A model generated the notes under the pieces. It was given only the letters and a program-made list of their open reading frames with translations. It made no database searches and had not been told where the DNA came from. The position numbers and the translations under genes were made by a program. A DNA stretch of 64,000 nt from NCBI GenBank assembly GCA_009836625.1, contig VXVC01000004.1, positions 248,001 to 312,000 of the forward strand. The letters run 5' to 3'. The DNA is from Holophagales bacterium. Its GTDB lineage: Bacteria > Acidobacteriota > Thermoanaerobaculia > Multivoradales > Multivoraceae. Positions 7,928-15,955 of the stretch are shown one piece after another (position 1 is the first letter of the stretch; each line of letters opens with the position of its first letter).

Positions 7928-9928
7928 ATGGAACCCACTGAAGAACACACGCCCAAGGCGCCTCCGCCGGAGGCGCCCTCCGCAGACGCGCTTCCCATGG
8001 AAGCGCAAGTACAAGACGGGGACAACCTGTCCTATGAACAGCTCGTCGAGATGTACGACGACAGCATGCGGCATCTCAACGAAGGCGAGATCGTCGCCGG
8101 AACGGTAATCGCGATCACGGCCAACGACGTCGTCGTCGATGTCGGCTACAAGTCCGAGGGGCTGGTGCCGATTCACGAGTTCTCCTCCCGGGACGACAAG
8201 CTCCAGGTCAGCATCGGCGACGAGGTCGAAGTCCTGCTCGAGCAGACGGAAGGCGCGGACGGGCATGTGATGCTCTCGAAGGTCAAGGCCGAGCGCATGC
8301 GCATCTGGGCCCAGGTCGAGACGAGCTTCAAGGAAGGCAAGGTGATCAAGGGCCGTGTGATCGACCGGATCAAGGGGGGGCTGACGGTCGATGTCGGCCT
8401 GCGTGCGTTCCTGCCGGGTTCCCTGGTCGACATCAAGCCGGTCAAGTACCTCGAGTCGTTCAAGGGTGAGGAACTCGAGTTCAAGGTCATCAGCCTGGAC
8501 CGTCGCCGCAACAACATCGTGCTGTCGCGCCGGGCGGTGCTTGAGAAGGAGTACGCGAAGAAGAAGGCCGAGACCCTGACCAGGCTGAAGGAGGGTGTGC
8601 GGCTTCCGGGCGTGGTCAAGAACATCACCGACTACGGTGTGTTCGTCGACCTGGGCGGCATCGACGGCCTCCTCCACATCACGGACATTTCCTGGGGCCG
8701 CGTGAACCATCCTTCGGAACACTTCGGCGTGGGCGACGAGGTCGAAGTCGTCGTTCTGCGTTTCGATCCCGAGACGGAGCGCGTCTCCCTGGGCTACAAG
8801 CAGACGACCGAAGACCCCTGGACCCTGGTCGACAAGAAGTACCCTCTGGGCTCACGAGTGCGGGGCCGCGTTGTCAGCCTGGTGGACTATGGCGCCTTCG
8901 TCGAGCTGGAGGAGGGTGTCGAAGGCCTGGTCCATGTGAGCGAGATGTCGTGGACGAAGAAGGTCGTGCCGCCATCGAAGATCGTCAGCGTCGGTCAGGA
9001 GGTCGATGCGATCGTCTCGGAACTCGACATGAGCCAGCGCCGGATCAGCCTCTCCTTGCGCCAGGTCGAGTCGAATCCCTGGGAGGATCTGGCGGCGCGC
9101 TTCCCGGTCGGCACCATCGTGGAAGGCCGCGTGAGGAACCTGACCGAGTTCGGCGCCTTCGTGGAGATCACCGAGGAGATCGACGGGCTGGTCCACGTTT
9201 CGGACATGAGCTGGACGAAGCGGGTCAAGCATCCGAGCGAAGTGCTCGCCAGGGGCGACGCCGTCCGGGCCCGGATCACCAACATCGACGTCACGGGCCA
9301 GCGCGTGTCGCTTTCCATCAAGGACTTCCTGCCGAACGAGTGGCAGGACTTCGTGGACGGCAACAGCGTCGGTGACGACATCGTCGGCAGGGTGGTCAAC
9401 GTGACCGACTTCGGCCTCTTCATCGACGTCTATGATGGGCTGGAAGGTCTGGCCCACGTCAGCGAGGTGGACGTCCCGGGTGGCAAGCTCGAGGACCACT
9501 ACCGGATCGGAGAGTTCGTCCGCGCGCGGATCCTGCGCATCGAGGACGAGGACAAGAAGGTCGGGCTGACGTTGCGCGGGGTGACCGAGCTGAGCGACGA
9601 AGAGGCCGAGGAGCTGTCCGCCGAGCGCGAGCGGAAGCTGGCCGCGGCCCAGGCCGCGGCGGCCGCGGCGGAGGAAGCGGTCGCGGAAGAGGACACAGCC
9701 GCGGAAGAGGACACGGCCGGGGAGACCGAGGCGTCCGGGACGGAAGAGCCGCTGGAAGCGGCCGCGGAGGATGCCGGCGTCGACGTGAGCGCAGCTGCCT
9801 CGGAGAGCGAGGAGGCCGAGGAAGTCGACGAGGCCGATGAGGCCGATGAGGCCGACAAGGCAGAAGAGGGTGAGCCGGAAGAGGTTGCCGGCGAGAGTCC
9901 ATCGGACGAGGAATCGGAGGAGCGCTAG
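7928..9928 (+). CDS. rpsA: 30S ribosomal protein S1
   Basis: Binds mRNA and promotes its docking on the 30S subunit. Start chosen at ATG 7928 (MEPTEEH); the frame is open further upstream, but that sequence overlaps the promoter. 666 aa. Six S1/OB domains begin near residues 51, 135, 220, 305, 392 and 479, with typical strings such as GVFVDLGGIDGLLHITDISW. Residues from about 553 on form a long acidic Ala/Glu/Asp tail with short repeats (EADEADEADKAE), longer than in E. coli S1. An IHF-like gene follows, as in the proteobacterial rpsA-ihfB order. Confidence 0.97.
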   Translation: MEPTEEHTPKAPPPEAPSADALPMEAQVQDGDNLSYEQLVEMYDDSMRHLNEGEIVAGTVIAITANDVVVDVGYKSEGLVPIHEFSSRDDKLQVSIGDEVEVLLEQTEGADGHVMLSKVKAERMRIWAQVETSFKEGKVIKGRVIDRIKGGLTVDVGLRAFLPGSLVDIKPVKYLESFKGEELEFKVISLDRRRNNIVLSRRAVLEKEYAKKKAETLTRLKEGVRLPGVVKNITDYGVFVDLGGIDGLLHITDISWGRVNHPSEHFGVGDEVEVVVLRFDPETERVSLGYKQTTEDPWTLVDKKYPLGSRVRGRVVSLVDYGAFVELEEGVEGLVHVSEMSWTKKVVPPSKIVSVGQEVDAIVSELDMSQRRISLSLRQVESNPWEDLAARFPVGTIVEGRVRNLTEFGAFVEITEEIDGLVHVSDMSWTKRVKHPSEVLARGDAVRARITNIDVTGQRVSLSIKDFLPNEWQDFVDGNSVGDDIVGRVVNVTDFGLFIDVYDGLEGLAHVSEVDVPGGKLEDHYRIGEFVRARILRIEDEDKKVGLTLRGVTELSDEEAEELSAERERKLAAAQAAAAAAEEAVAEEDTAAEEDTAGETEASGTEEPLEAAAEDAGVDVSAAASESEEAEEVDEADEADEADKAEEGEPEEVAGESPSDEESEER

Positions 9929-9958
9929 TACCTGCTGGACCTGTGGGAGGAGCCGAGA

Positions 9959-10282
9959 ATGAAAGACGCGATCCAGTTCCCTTCCGACATTCGCCACGGC
10001 GTGACGAAGGCACAGTTGGTCGAGGAGGTGGCACGTACCGCCAACCTCACCAAGAAGGACGCGGAGGTCATCGTCAGCACGGTCTTCGAGAGCATCGTCG
10101 ACTCCCTGAAGGACGGCGACAAGATCGAGCTTCGCGGATTCGGGAGCTTTCGCATACGGGAACGGGGTTCGCGGATCGGCCGAAATCCCAAGACCGGGGC
10201 TCGGGTCGACGTCCCGTCCAAGAAGATTCCCTACTTCAAGCCCGGCAAGGAACTCAGGGAACGCCTCAACTCCGACGAGTAG
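9959..10282 (+). CDS. Integration host factor / HU family DNA-binding protein
   Basis: DNA-bending nucleoid protein, 107 aa, with a GGGAGG ribosome-binding site 7 bases before ATG 9959. The conserved DNA-binding arm motif GRNPKTGARVDVPSKK and the KPGKELRERLN C-terminus resemble IHF-beta. There is a non-standard N-terminal extension of about 14 residues before the usual VTKAQLVEEVA start. Its position after rpsA supports an ihfB-like identity, but HU and IHF cannot be separated firmly by eye. Confidence 0.92.
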   Translation: MKDAIQFPSDIRHGVTKAQLVEEVARTANLTKKDAEVIVSTVFESIVDSLKDGDKIELRGFGSFRIRERGSRIGRNPKTGARVDVPSKKIPYFKPGKELRERLNSDE

Positions 10283-10344
10283 GTCCGCCCGGGGGCTGAA
10301 AGAAGCAGCCAGGTCCCCGTGGCCGAGCCCGCCGCCGCGCACGC

Positions 10345-10758
10345 ATGACGACGACTCCGCCTCCTGCCGGCTCCCCCTTGCCGCCACAGGGACTCGCTCG
10401 GCAGATTCTGGTCGCGGTCGCGGCCTGGGCCGTGCCCGGATCCGGCCATCTGTTGTTGAAGAAGCCTCGCCGGGCCGCCGTCGTCTGCGGCGTGGTCCTG
10501 TTCTCCTTCCTGTTCGGCTGCTGGTTGCGGGGCCATCTCTATGTCGTCATTCCCGAGCAGCCGCTCAGCCGTCTTGCGACGCTGAGTTCGATGGGGGCCG
10601 GGGGGCCCTACTTTCTTGCCCGCTACCTGGTGGAGTACCAAGGCGACATCCTCTCTTCGACGTTCGAGTACGGCAAGGCCTTCCTGCTCACCGCCGGTCT
10701 GTTGAACCTGCTCGCCGTACTCGATGCCTGGGACATCGCCAGCGGCTCGAAGGACTGA
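10345..10758 (+). CDS. Small multi-pass membrane protein, DUF6677-like
   Basis: 137 aa with a proline-rich cytoplasmic start and three or four hydrophobic segments (about residues 20-40, 45-65, 75-95, 110-130). The block AAWAVPGSGHLLLKKPRRA resembles proteins annotated as DUF6677 in Acidobacteriota, usually found near lipid A genes. It lies 62 bases after the IHF-like gene and 4 bases before the next small membrane protein and lpxB. No biochemical function is known to me. Family assignment is from memory of the motif, not a search. Confidence 0.7.
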   Translation: MTTTPPPAGSPLPPQGLARQILVAVAAWAVPGSGHLLLKKPRRAAVVCGVVLFSFLFGCWLRGHLYVVIPEQPLSRLATLSSMGAGGPYFLARYLVEYQGDILSSTFEYGKAFLLTAGLLNLLAVLDAWDIASGSKD

Positions 10759-10762
10759 TCCT

Positions 10763-10960
10763 GTGCTGACCAGTCACTTTGCCCTGATGGTGATCTACGC
10801 CCTGCAGGTGAGCCTGTTCTTCGCCGTGCTCTGGCGGCGGCGCTTCAGGGACAGGGTGCGGCTCTTCCTGCAGATGATGATCGGCATGGTCGGCGGGGGC
10901 CTGGTGCTCGCCTGGTTGATGTTCCCGTTTCCATGGTCGCCGCCAACGCCCCTTCCCTGA
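10763..10960 (+). CDS. Small membrane protein (65 aa) upstream of lpxB
   Basis: Unrecognised two-helix membrane protein: hydrophobic spans near residues 6-22 and 38-54 joined by an Arg-rich loop (RRRFRDRVR). Start chosen at GTG 10763, four bases after the previous stop. Its TGA stop (10958-10960) lies inside the first copy of the 17-bp tandem repeat described below, and its 3' end overlaps the apparent original lpxB start at 10933. Position suggests translational coupling to lpxB. Confidence 0.6.
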   Translation: MLTSHFALMVIYALQVSLFFAVLWRRRFRDRVRLFLQMMIGMVGGGLVLAWLMFPFPWSPPTPLP

Positions 10961-10988
10961 CCAGGGTTCTGCCCTGACCGGGGTTCTG
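10955..10988 (+). repeat. 17-bp tandem duplication at the lpxB 5' end
   Basis: Copy 1, 10955-10971, is ccctgaccagggttctg; copy 2, 10972-10988, is ccctgaccggggttctg. They differ at one base. Because 17 is not a multiple of 3, the second copy shifts the lpxB frame relative to ATG 10933. Removing either copy restores one continuous frame from ATG 10933 into the conserved LpxB N-terminus. Confidence 0.95.
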
Positions 10989-12161
10989 ATCTCCGCCGGC
11001 GAGGCGTCGGGCGACCGGCATGCCGCGGGACTCATGGCGGCGGCGGCCCGGCTGGCCGGGGATCGCGGGCCAATTCGCTTCTTCGGGTTGGGTGGCGACG
11101 CGATGGCCGCGGCCGGACTGGACTCGGTTGCACACAGCGACGAGGTCGCGGTCGTTGGCATCGCCGAGGTTGTCCGTGAGCTGCCCCGCATCCACCGTGT
11201 GTTCCGCAAGCTGTTGCTGGCGACCGAGACGCGCCGACCGAGCCTGGCCGTTCTGGTCGATTTCCCTGACTTCAACCTGCGGTTGGCCCGCCGCCTGCGC
11301 CGCCGCGGCATACCGGTCCTGTACTACGTCTCGCCCCAGGTCTGGGCGTGGCGTCGGCGGCGAGTACGGACGATCGCGCGCCTCGTCGATCGCATGCTCG
11401 TGCTCTTCCCGTTCGAGGTCGACGTGTACCGGGGACATGAGCTCCACGTGGATCACGTGGGGCACCCTCTGGTCGACGACGTACCGGAGCTCGAGTCGGC
11501 ATGGGACCGGCAGGACGGCGTGCCGGAGCGACCCGTGCTGGCGCTCCTGCCGGGTTCGCGCAACAGCGAGGTTCGGCGGATCCTGCCCCCCATGCTGCGG
11601 GCCGCCGCTACGCTGGTCGGGACCGCGGGACGCGCCGGCCAGGTTCGTCTGATCCTGGCGCCCACGGTCGACGAGGAACTGGTCCGGCGCCTGATCGCCG
11701 GCGGGCCCCTGGACGCGGATGAAGTGGACGTTGTGCGCGCCGACCGGTTCGCAGCGGTGGCGGGGTCGCACCTCGCGCTCTGCGCCTCCGGTACGGCGAC
11801 CCTCGAGGTGGGGCTGCTCGGAACGCCCATGATCGTGGTCTACCGTGTATCCCCGCTGACCTACGCGATCGGACGCCTCCTCGTGGACCTGCCGTTCGTC
11901 AGCCTGGTGAACCTGGTGCTCGGCCGCCAGGTGGTGCCGGAACTGCTGCAGGCGGAAGCGGATCACGAGCGGATGGCCGCCGCGGCATCCGGGCTGCTGG
12001 GTCGGCGAAGTCGCATCGACGCCATGCGCCGGGCGCTGGCCGAACTGCGGCCGGCCCTCGGCGAGTCCGGAGCGAGCGACCGCGCGGCCGGCTGCCTGCT
12101 CGAGGAACTGGGTCTTCCGGAAGAGGCGCGCCGGGGCCGCGAGGGGACAGCACGGCCGTGA
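10974..12161 (+). CDS. lpxB: Lipid-A-disaccharide synthase, start disrupted by a tandem duplication
   Basis: Joins UDP-2,3-diacylglucosamine to lipid X (2,3-diacylglucosamine 1-phosphate) to form the lipid A disaccharide; a GT19 enzyme at the inner membrane. Motifs: SAGEASGD at the N-terminus, FFGLGGDAMAAAG, YYVSPQVWAWRRRR, LALLPGSRNSEVRRI, and CASGTATLEVGLLGTPMIVVYR. In this frame there is no ATG, GTG or TTG between the upstream stop (10917-10919) and ATG 11034, and starting at 11034 would delete the SAGEASGD motif. I annotate from CTG 10974, which has cAGGG seven bases upstream. The likely ancestral start is ATG 10933 (MVAANAPSLT), now running into TGA 10975-10977 because of the 17-bp duplication. 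The gene may be expressed poorly, by reinitiation, or phase-variably. Confidence 0.88.
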   Translation: MTGVLISAGEASGDRHAAGLMAAAARLAGDRGPIRFFGLGGDAMAAAGLDSVAHSDEVAVVGIAEVVRELPRIHRVFRKLLLATETRRPSLAVLVDFPDFNLRLARRLRRRGIPVLYYVSPQVWAWRRRRVRTIARLVDRMLVLFPFEVDVYRGHELHVDHVGHPLVDDVPELESAWDRQDGVPERPVLALLPGSRNSEVRRILPPMLRAAATLVGTAGRAGQVRLILAPTVDEELVRRLIAGGPLDADEVDVVRADRFAAVAGSHLALCASGTATLEVGLLGTPMIVVYRVSPLTYAIGRLLVDLPFVSLVNLVLGRQVVPELLQAEADHERMAAAASGLLGRRSRIDAMRRALAELRPALGESGASDRAAGCLLEELGLPEEARRGREGTARP

Positions 12162-13036
12162 GGAGCATGACCGGCTACGGCGAGGCGACGGCGACGGACC
12201 GCCGTCATCGGGTGACCGTTACGGCTCGGTCCGTGAACCACCGCAACCTGGACGTCGCCGTGCGCGTTCGGGGCCCGTTCAGGAGTCTCGAACCCGAACT
12301 GCGGACGGCGGTCGCGGAGGAGGTCCGGCGGGGTCGCGTGGAGATCGGCGTCGAGGCCGAGTCGGCTTGGGACGCGGCCGACCTCGACGGGACCGACGCG
12401 GCCGAGGAACACGTCTTGCGGACCGTGCGGCGCTGGCGGCGACGGGGCATCGTCAACTCGGAGCTGAGCGCCGGAGAACTCCTGTCCGCCATCAGGGCAC
12501 TTCGCTCCGAATCGGGAGGCGCCGCAGCTGATCGGGAAGAGCGAGCGCTCGTGATCGAAACCTGCCGGCGCGCGATCACGTCCATGGTGGCCGAACGGGA
12601 GCGGGAAGGGCGGGTTCTCGCCGACTCGTTGGACGGGCATCTCGTCTCCCTGGGTGCCTGTGTCGGCGCTCTGGCGGCGCGCCGGAACGAGGTCGTCGGA
12701 GAGGCGGCCGGCGAACTTGAGGGCCGGGTCGGCGAACTGCTGGGAGCTGGCGGCCCAATCGACCCGGCTCGCCTGGTTCAGGAAGTCGCGCTGCTCGTGG
12801 AGCGCAGCGACACTTCTGAAGAACTGGAGCGCCTCGATGGCCATCTGGAGGGATTCAAGGCGGCGATGGAGGAGGGCGGCGCGGTCGGTCGGCGGCTCGT
12901 GTTCCTGAGCCAGGAGATTCTGCGTGAACTCAACACGGTCGGTTCCAAGTGCCGCGATCTCGAGATGCAGCGCGGTGTCGTCGAGGGTAAGGTGCTGTGC
13001 GAGCAGTTGCGCGAGCAGGCGCAGAACGTCGAATGA
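12158..13036 (+). CDS. YicC family endoribonuclease-like protein
   Basis: 292 aa from GTG 12158, overlapping the lpxB stop by 4 bases; ATG 12167 gives the same conserved core. The start MRSMTGYGEA, the NHRNLDVAVR block and the C-terminal SKCRDLEMQRGVVEGK region are diagnostic of YicC, a conserved family linked to RNA turnover in E. coli. The usual gene order yicC-gmk-rpoZ-coaBC is kept here. The middle (residues 90-200) is predicted helical. Confidence 0.9.
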   Translation: MRSMTGYGEATATDRRHRVTVTARSVNHRNLDVAVRVRGPFRSLEPELRTAVAEEVRRGRVEIGVEAESAWDAADLDGTDAAEEHVLRTVRRWRRRGIVNSELSAGELLSAIRALRSESGGAAADREERALVIETCRRAITSMVAEREREGRVLADSLDGHLVSLGACVGALAARRNEVVGEAAGELEGRVGELLGAGGPIDPARLVQEVALLVERSDTSEELERLDGHLEGFKAAMEEGGAVGRRLVFLSQEILRELNTVGSKCRDLEMQRGVVEGKVLCEQLREQAQNVE

Positions 13037-13046
13037 CTGCGGGTAG

Positions 13047-13745
13047 ATGAAGGGCGCCGACAGAGAGCCGAACGCCGGGATTGAACCGGTCGTCGCCAGG
13101 GGGGAGTTGTTCATTCTCTCGGCGCCGTCGGGCGCCGGCAAGACCACCCTGGTCCACCACGGCATGAAGCTCCTCAGCGGTGTCGAGTTCTCGATCAGCC
13201 ACACCACCCGCCGGCCTCGCGAGAACGAGCGGGACGGGCACGACTACCACTTCGTCGACCGGAGGACCTTCGACCGGATGGTGGCCGATGGCCGGTTCCT
13301 GGAGTGGGCGGAGGTTCACGGCAATCTCTACGGCACGGCGGTGGACGAGGTCCTGCCGCGCGTCGAGCGGGGAGTCGACGTCCTGCTCGACATCGACGTG
13401 CAGGGTGCGAAGCAGGTGATGTCGTTGCCGGGCGGTGCTGAAGGCATCCTTCAGACCGCGGTCTGGGGAATCTTCGTTATGCCGCCCAGCTATGAGGCTC
13501 TCGTGTCCCGATTGCGGGGGCGGGACCTGGACGATGCGCCCGAGATCACGCAGCGTCTGGCCGGCTCACTGGCTGAGGTCGACCAAGTCTGGGACTATGA
13601 CTATGTTATTGTCAATGACCGCGCTGAGGCCGCCAGCAGGATCCTGGCGGCCATCATTCTCGAGAAACGACAGCGAAGGGGGCGGATGCGAGAACGCGTC
13701 AATCGCGTTCTCGCGGACTTTCATGCACATGGACCGTATTCCTGA
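13047..13745 (+). CDS. gmk: Guanylate kinase
   Basis: Phosphorylates GMP to GDP with ATP. 232 aa. P-loop APSGAGKTT (about residues 27-35), GMP-binding ISHTTRRPRENERDGHDYHFV, FLEWAEVHGNLYGT and LLDIDVQGAKQV are all present. It carries an N-terminal extension of about 20 residues compared with E. coli. Its 3' end overlaps rpoZ by 23 bases, so the two are translated in tight coupling. Confidence 0.96.
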   Translation: MKGADREPNAGIEPVVARGELFILSAPSGAGKTTLVHHGMKLLSGVEFSISHTTRRPRENERDGHDYHFVDRRTFDRMVADGRFLEWAEVHGNLYGTAVDEVLPRVERGVDVLLDIDVQGAKQVMSLPGGAEGILQTAVWGIFVMPPSYEALVSRLRGRDLDDAPEITQRLAGSLAEVDQVWDYDYVIVNDRAEAASRILAAIILEKRQRRGRMRERVNRVLADFHAHGPYS

Positions 13746-13995
13746 GAAGATCGACAGCAAGTTCCGCTACGTGCTCCTGGCCGCGCGCCGGGCCGAGCAA
13801 CTGATTCGGGGTGCCCAGGAACGGATGCCGAGGGAGAGCCCGAAGTTCGCCCGGCATGCGATGAAGGAGATCGCGAACGAGATGGTCGACTGGGACTACG
13901 GCGAGGCGCCCGAATCCTCGGAGGCGGATGGCGCCGACGAGGACGGAGCGGACGCGGAGAACGGCGGACTGAGTCCCCCCAGTACCGTCAACTAG
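13723..13995 (+). CDS. rpoZ: DNA-directed RNA polymerase omega subunit
   Basis: Small assembly subunit of RNA polymerase that chaperones beta-prime. Starts at ATG 13723 (MHMDRIPEKI) or 13729, inside the end of gmk. About 90 aa; the core SKFRYVLLAARRAEQLIRG matches the omega family. The C-terminal half is acidic (EADGADEDGADAENG) and variable, as is common in this subunit. Next in the order is coaBC. Confidence 0.9.
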   Translation: MHMDRIPEKIDSKFRYVLLAARRAEQLIRGAQERMPRESPKFARHAMKEIANEMVDWDYGEAPESSEADGADEDGADAENGGLSPPSTVN

Positions 13996-14007
13996 GGACC
14001 GTACCGC

Positions 14008-15240
14008 GTGCCTGAACGGGCGGCCAGAGTCCTCCTCGGGATCACCGGCGGTATCGCCGCCTACAAGGGGGCTTACCTGGTTCGCCGGCTGCGGGAGCGC
14101 GGCCTTGAGGTCCGCTGTGTGCCCACCCTGGCTGCGGAGAGCTTCGTTTCGCCACTGACGCTGGAGGTGCTGAGCGGCGACCGGGTCTACGGCCAGGGAT
14201 ACCTGGCGCGCGATGGCGGCAGCGACGGAGCGGAGCTGCACGTCGAGGCCGCGCAATGGGCCGACCTGCTGTGCGTCGCACCAGCGACCGCGAACACGCT
14301 CGGCCGTCTGGCCCTGGGCCTGGCGGACGACTTCCTGAGCACGGCCGCGCTGATGTTCGAAGGGCCGGTGGTGGTCGCTCCGGCCATGCATGACGCCATG
14401 TGGCGGAAGCCGGCGGTCGAGGCCCGCGTCGCCACTCTGCGCGACCGCGGCGTGGAGGTGGTCGGCCCGGTCGAGGGTGCGCTGGCTTCAGGTGAACTCG
14501 GCTGGGGCCGCATGGCCGAGCCGGAGGCGATCGTCGAGGCCGTGTGCCGGGTCCTTGGCCTGCCCGCGGCGGAAGACGAAGCGCCCGTCGGCCCCCTCGC
14601 CGGCCGGAGGGTCGTCGTCACCGCCGGTCCGACCTACGAGGCGATCGACCCGGTGCGCTTCCTGGGCAACCGATCGAGCGGCCGGATGGGGTTCGCGCTG
14701 GCGCGCCAGGCGGCGATCCGTGGCGCCATGGTCACACTGGTTGCCGGCCCCGTGAAGCTCGAGACGCCCGCCGGCGTGCGACGGGTCGACGTCGTCTCGG
14801 CCGCCGAGATGGAGGCGGCGCTCCACGAGGCGGCGGACGACGCGGATCTCGTCGTCATGGCGGCGGCTGTTGCCGACTACCGGCCCCGCGAGTGCGCCGA
14901 GCAGAAAATGAAGAAGTCGGGCGGAGACGGCCTGGTGTTGGAGCTCGAACAGAATCCGGACCTGCTGGCCGGTCTGGCGGCAGTGGCGCCGCAGGCGTTG
15001 CGGGTCGGTTTCGCCGCGGAGACCGAAGATCTGGAGCGCTCGGCGCGGCACAAGCTGAAGGCGAAGGGGGCGCACTGGATCGTTGCCAACGATGTTTCCC
15101 GCCCGGACATCGGTTTCGAGTCCGCCGACAACGAGGTCGTCGTGTTCGGTGGGAATGGGGAAGTCGAGCGGTTTCCGAAGCAGTCCAAGGACGAACTGGC
15201 TGGACGGTTGCTGGAGCTGTTCGCCGCCGAGGCGACGTGA
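14008..15240 (+). CDS. coaBC: Bifunctional phosphopantothenoylcysteine synthetase/decarboxylase
   Basis: Two consecutive steps of coenzyme A synthesis. Residues 1-185 are the FMN-dependent decarboxylase (CoaC): GITGGIAAYK, active-site His78 in ELHVEAAQWAD, PAMHDAMW (125-132), and ASGELGWGRM. Residues 190-410 are the ligase (CoaB): VVTAGPTYEAIDPVRFLGNRSSG and AAVADYRP. Two positions differ from E. coli Dfp: His128 replaces the Asn of PxMN, and Ser161 replaces the cysteine of the ACGDxGxGRM block. Both variants occur in some other lineages as far as I recall. Start is GTG 14008. Confidence 0.95.
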   Translation: MPERAARVLLGITGGIAAYKGAYLVRRLRERGLEVRCVPTLAAESFVSPLTLEVLSGDRVYGQGYLARDGGSDGAELHVEAAQWADLLCVAPATANTLGRLALGLADDFLSTAALMFEGPVVVAPAMHDAMWRKPAVEARVATLRDRGVEVVGPVEGALASGELGWGRMAEPEAIVEAVCRVLGLPAAEDEAPVGPLAGRRVVVTAGPTYEAIDPVRFLGNRSSGRMGFALARQAAIRGAMVTLVAGPVKLETPAGVRRVDVVSAAEMEAALHEAADDADLVVMAAAVADYRPRECAEQKMKKSGGDGLVLELEQNPDLLAGLAAVAPQALRVGFAAETEDLERSARHKLKAKGAHWIVANDVSRPDIGFESADNEVVVFGGNGEVERFPKQSKDELAGRLLELFAAEAT

Positions 15241-15944
15241 ACCGAACCCGCCTGCCGATTACCCGGGAGATCGATCTGCTGCGGGATCTCGGCTTCACGG
15301 ACGCCTATCCGCCGCCCGCGGCACCAGCGGCGCCGTCGGCGTCAGCGGCGCGATCGGCGTCGGTGGCGATAGGTGGCCGTCTGGAGCGCCTGCGGGTGGT
15401 TGCCGAGGAGGCCCAGGGCTGTACGGCGTGCGGTCTCTGCAAGGCGCGGAACAAGGTCGTCTTCGGCGACGGCGACGGCGAGGCGGACCTCATGTTCGTG
15501 GGCGAGGGCCCGGGCGCTCAGGAGGATCGGCAGGGGCTGCCGTTCGTGGGGCCGGCCGGACAACTCCTGACGCGGATCATTCAGGCCATCGACCTCCGCC
15601 GTGAGGACGTCTACATCACGAACGTAGTGAAGTGCAGGCCGCCGAACAACCGGGACCCGCAGCCTGACGAGACGGCGGCCTGCCGTTCCTTTCTCGATCG
15701 CCAGGTCGACCTCATAGCGCCCCGCGTGATTGTCGCTCTGGGCCGAGTGGCCGCGCAGCAACTGCTGGGGACGACAAACTCCCTGGGACGCCTGCGCGGG
15801 ACGTGGCACGAAGCTCGAGGCGTGCCGGTTCGCGTGACGTATCACCCGGCGTTCCTGCTTCGGGATCCGTCGTACAAGCGGGCCACCTGGGAGGACATGC
15901 AGGTCGTCCGCGACCGGCTGCTCGGCGCCGACGGGGCGGAGTAG
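15237..15944 (+). CDS. Family 4 uracil-DNA glycosylase (Fe-S type)
   Basis: Removes uracil from DNA arising by cytosine deamination. 235 aa from GTG 15237, overlapping the coaBC stop by 4 bases. After an Ala-rich stretch (residues 20-42) come the 4Fe-4S cysteines (CTACGLC, then CRPPNN and CRSFL), family-4 motif A GEGPGAQED (about 88-96) and the C-terminal HPAFLLR motif. The Fe-S cluster and the ED after GEGPG distinguish it from family 1 (Ung). The frame is open upstream but that part is a coaBC shadow. Confidence 0.93.
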   Translation: MNRTRLPITREIDLLRDLGFTDAYPPPAAPAAPSASAARSASVAIGGRLERLRVVAEEAQGCTACGLCKARNKVVFGDGDGEADLMFVGEGPGAQEDRQGLPFVGPAGQLLTRIIQAIDLRREDVYITNVVKCRPPNNRDPQPDETAACRSFLDRQVDLIAPRVIVALGRVAAQQLLGTTNSLGRLRGTWHEARGVPVRVTYHPAFLLRDPSYKRATWEDMQVVRDRLLGADGAE

Positions 15945-15955
15945 TCTTCGCTACC

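Noticed and set aside
9588..9928. Acidic repeats in the rpsA tail as a separate repeat element
   Set aside because: The repeats (Glu-Ala-Asp units) are in frame, end at the rpsA stop and are typical of variable S1 tails, so they are low-complexity coding sequence.
11034..12161. ATG 11034 as the lpxB start
   Set aside because: It would remove the conserved SAGEASGD block that is encoded in frame just upstream, so it is unlikely to be the functional start even though it is the first standard start codon.
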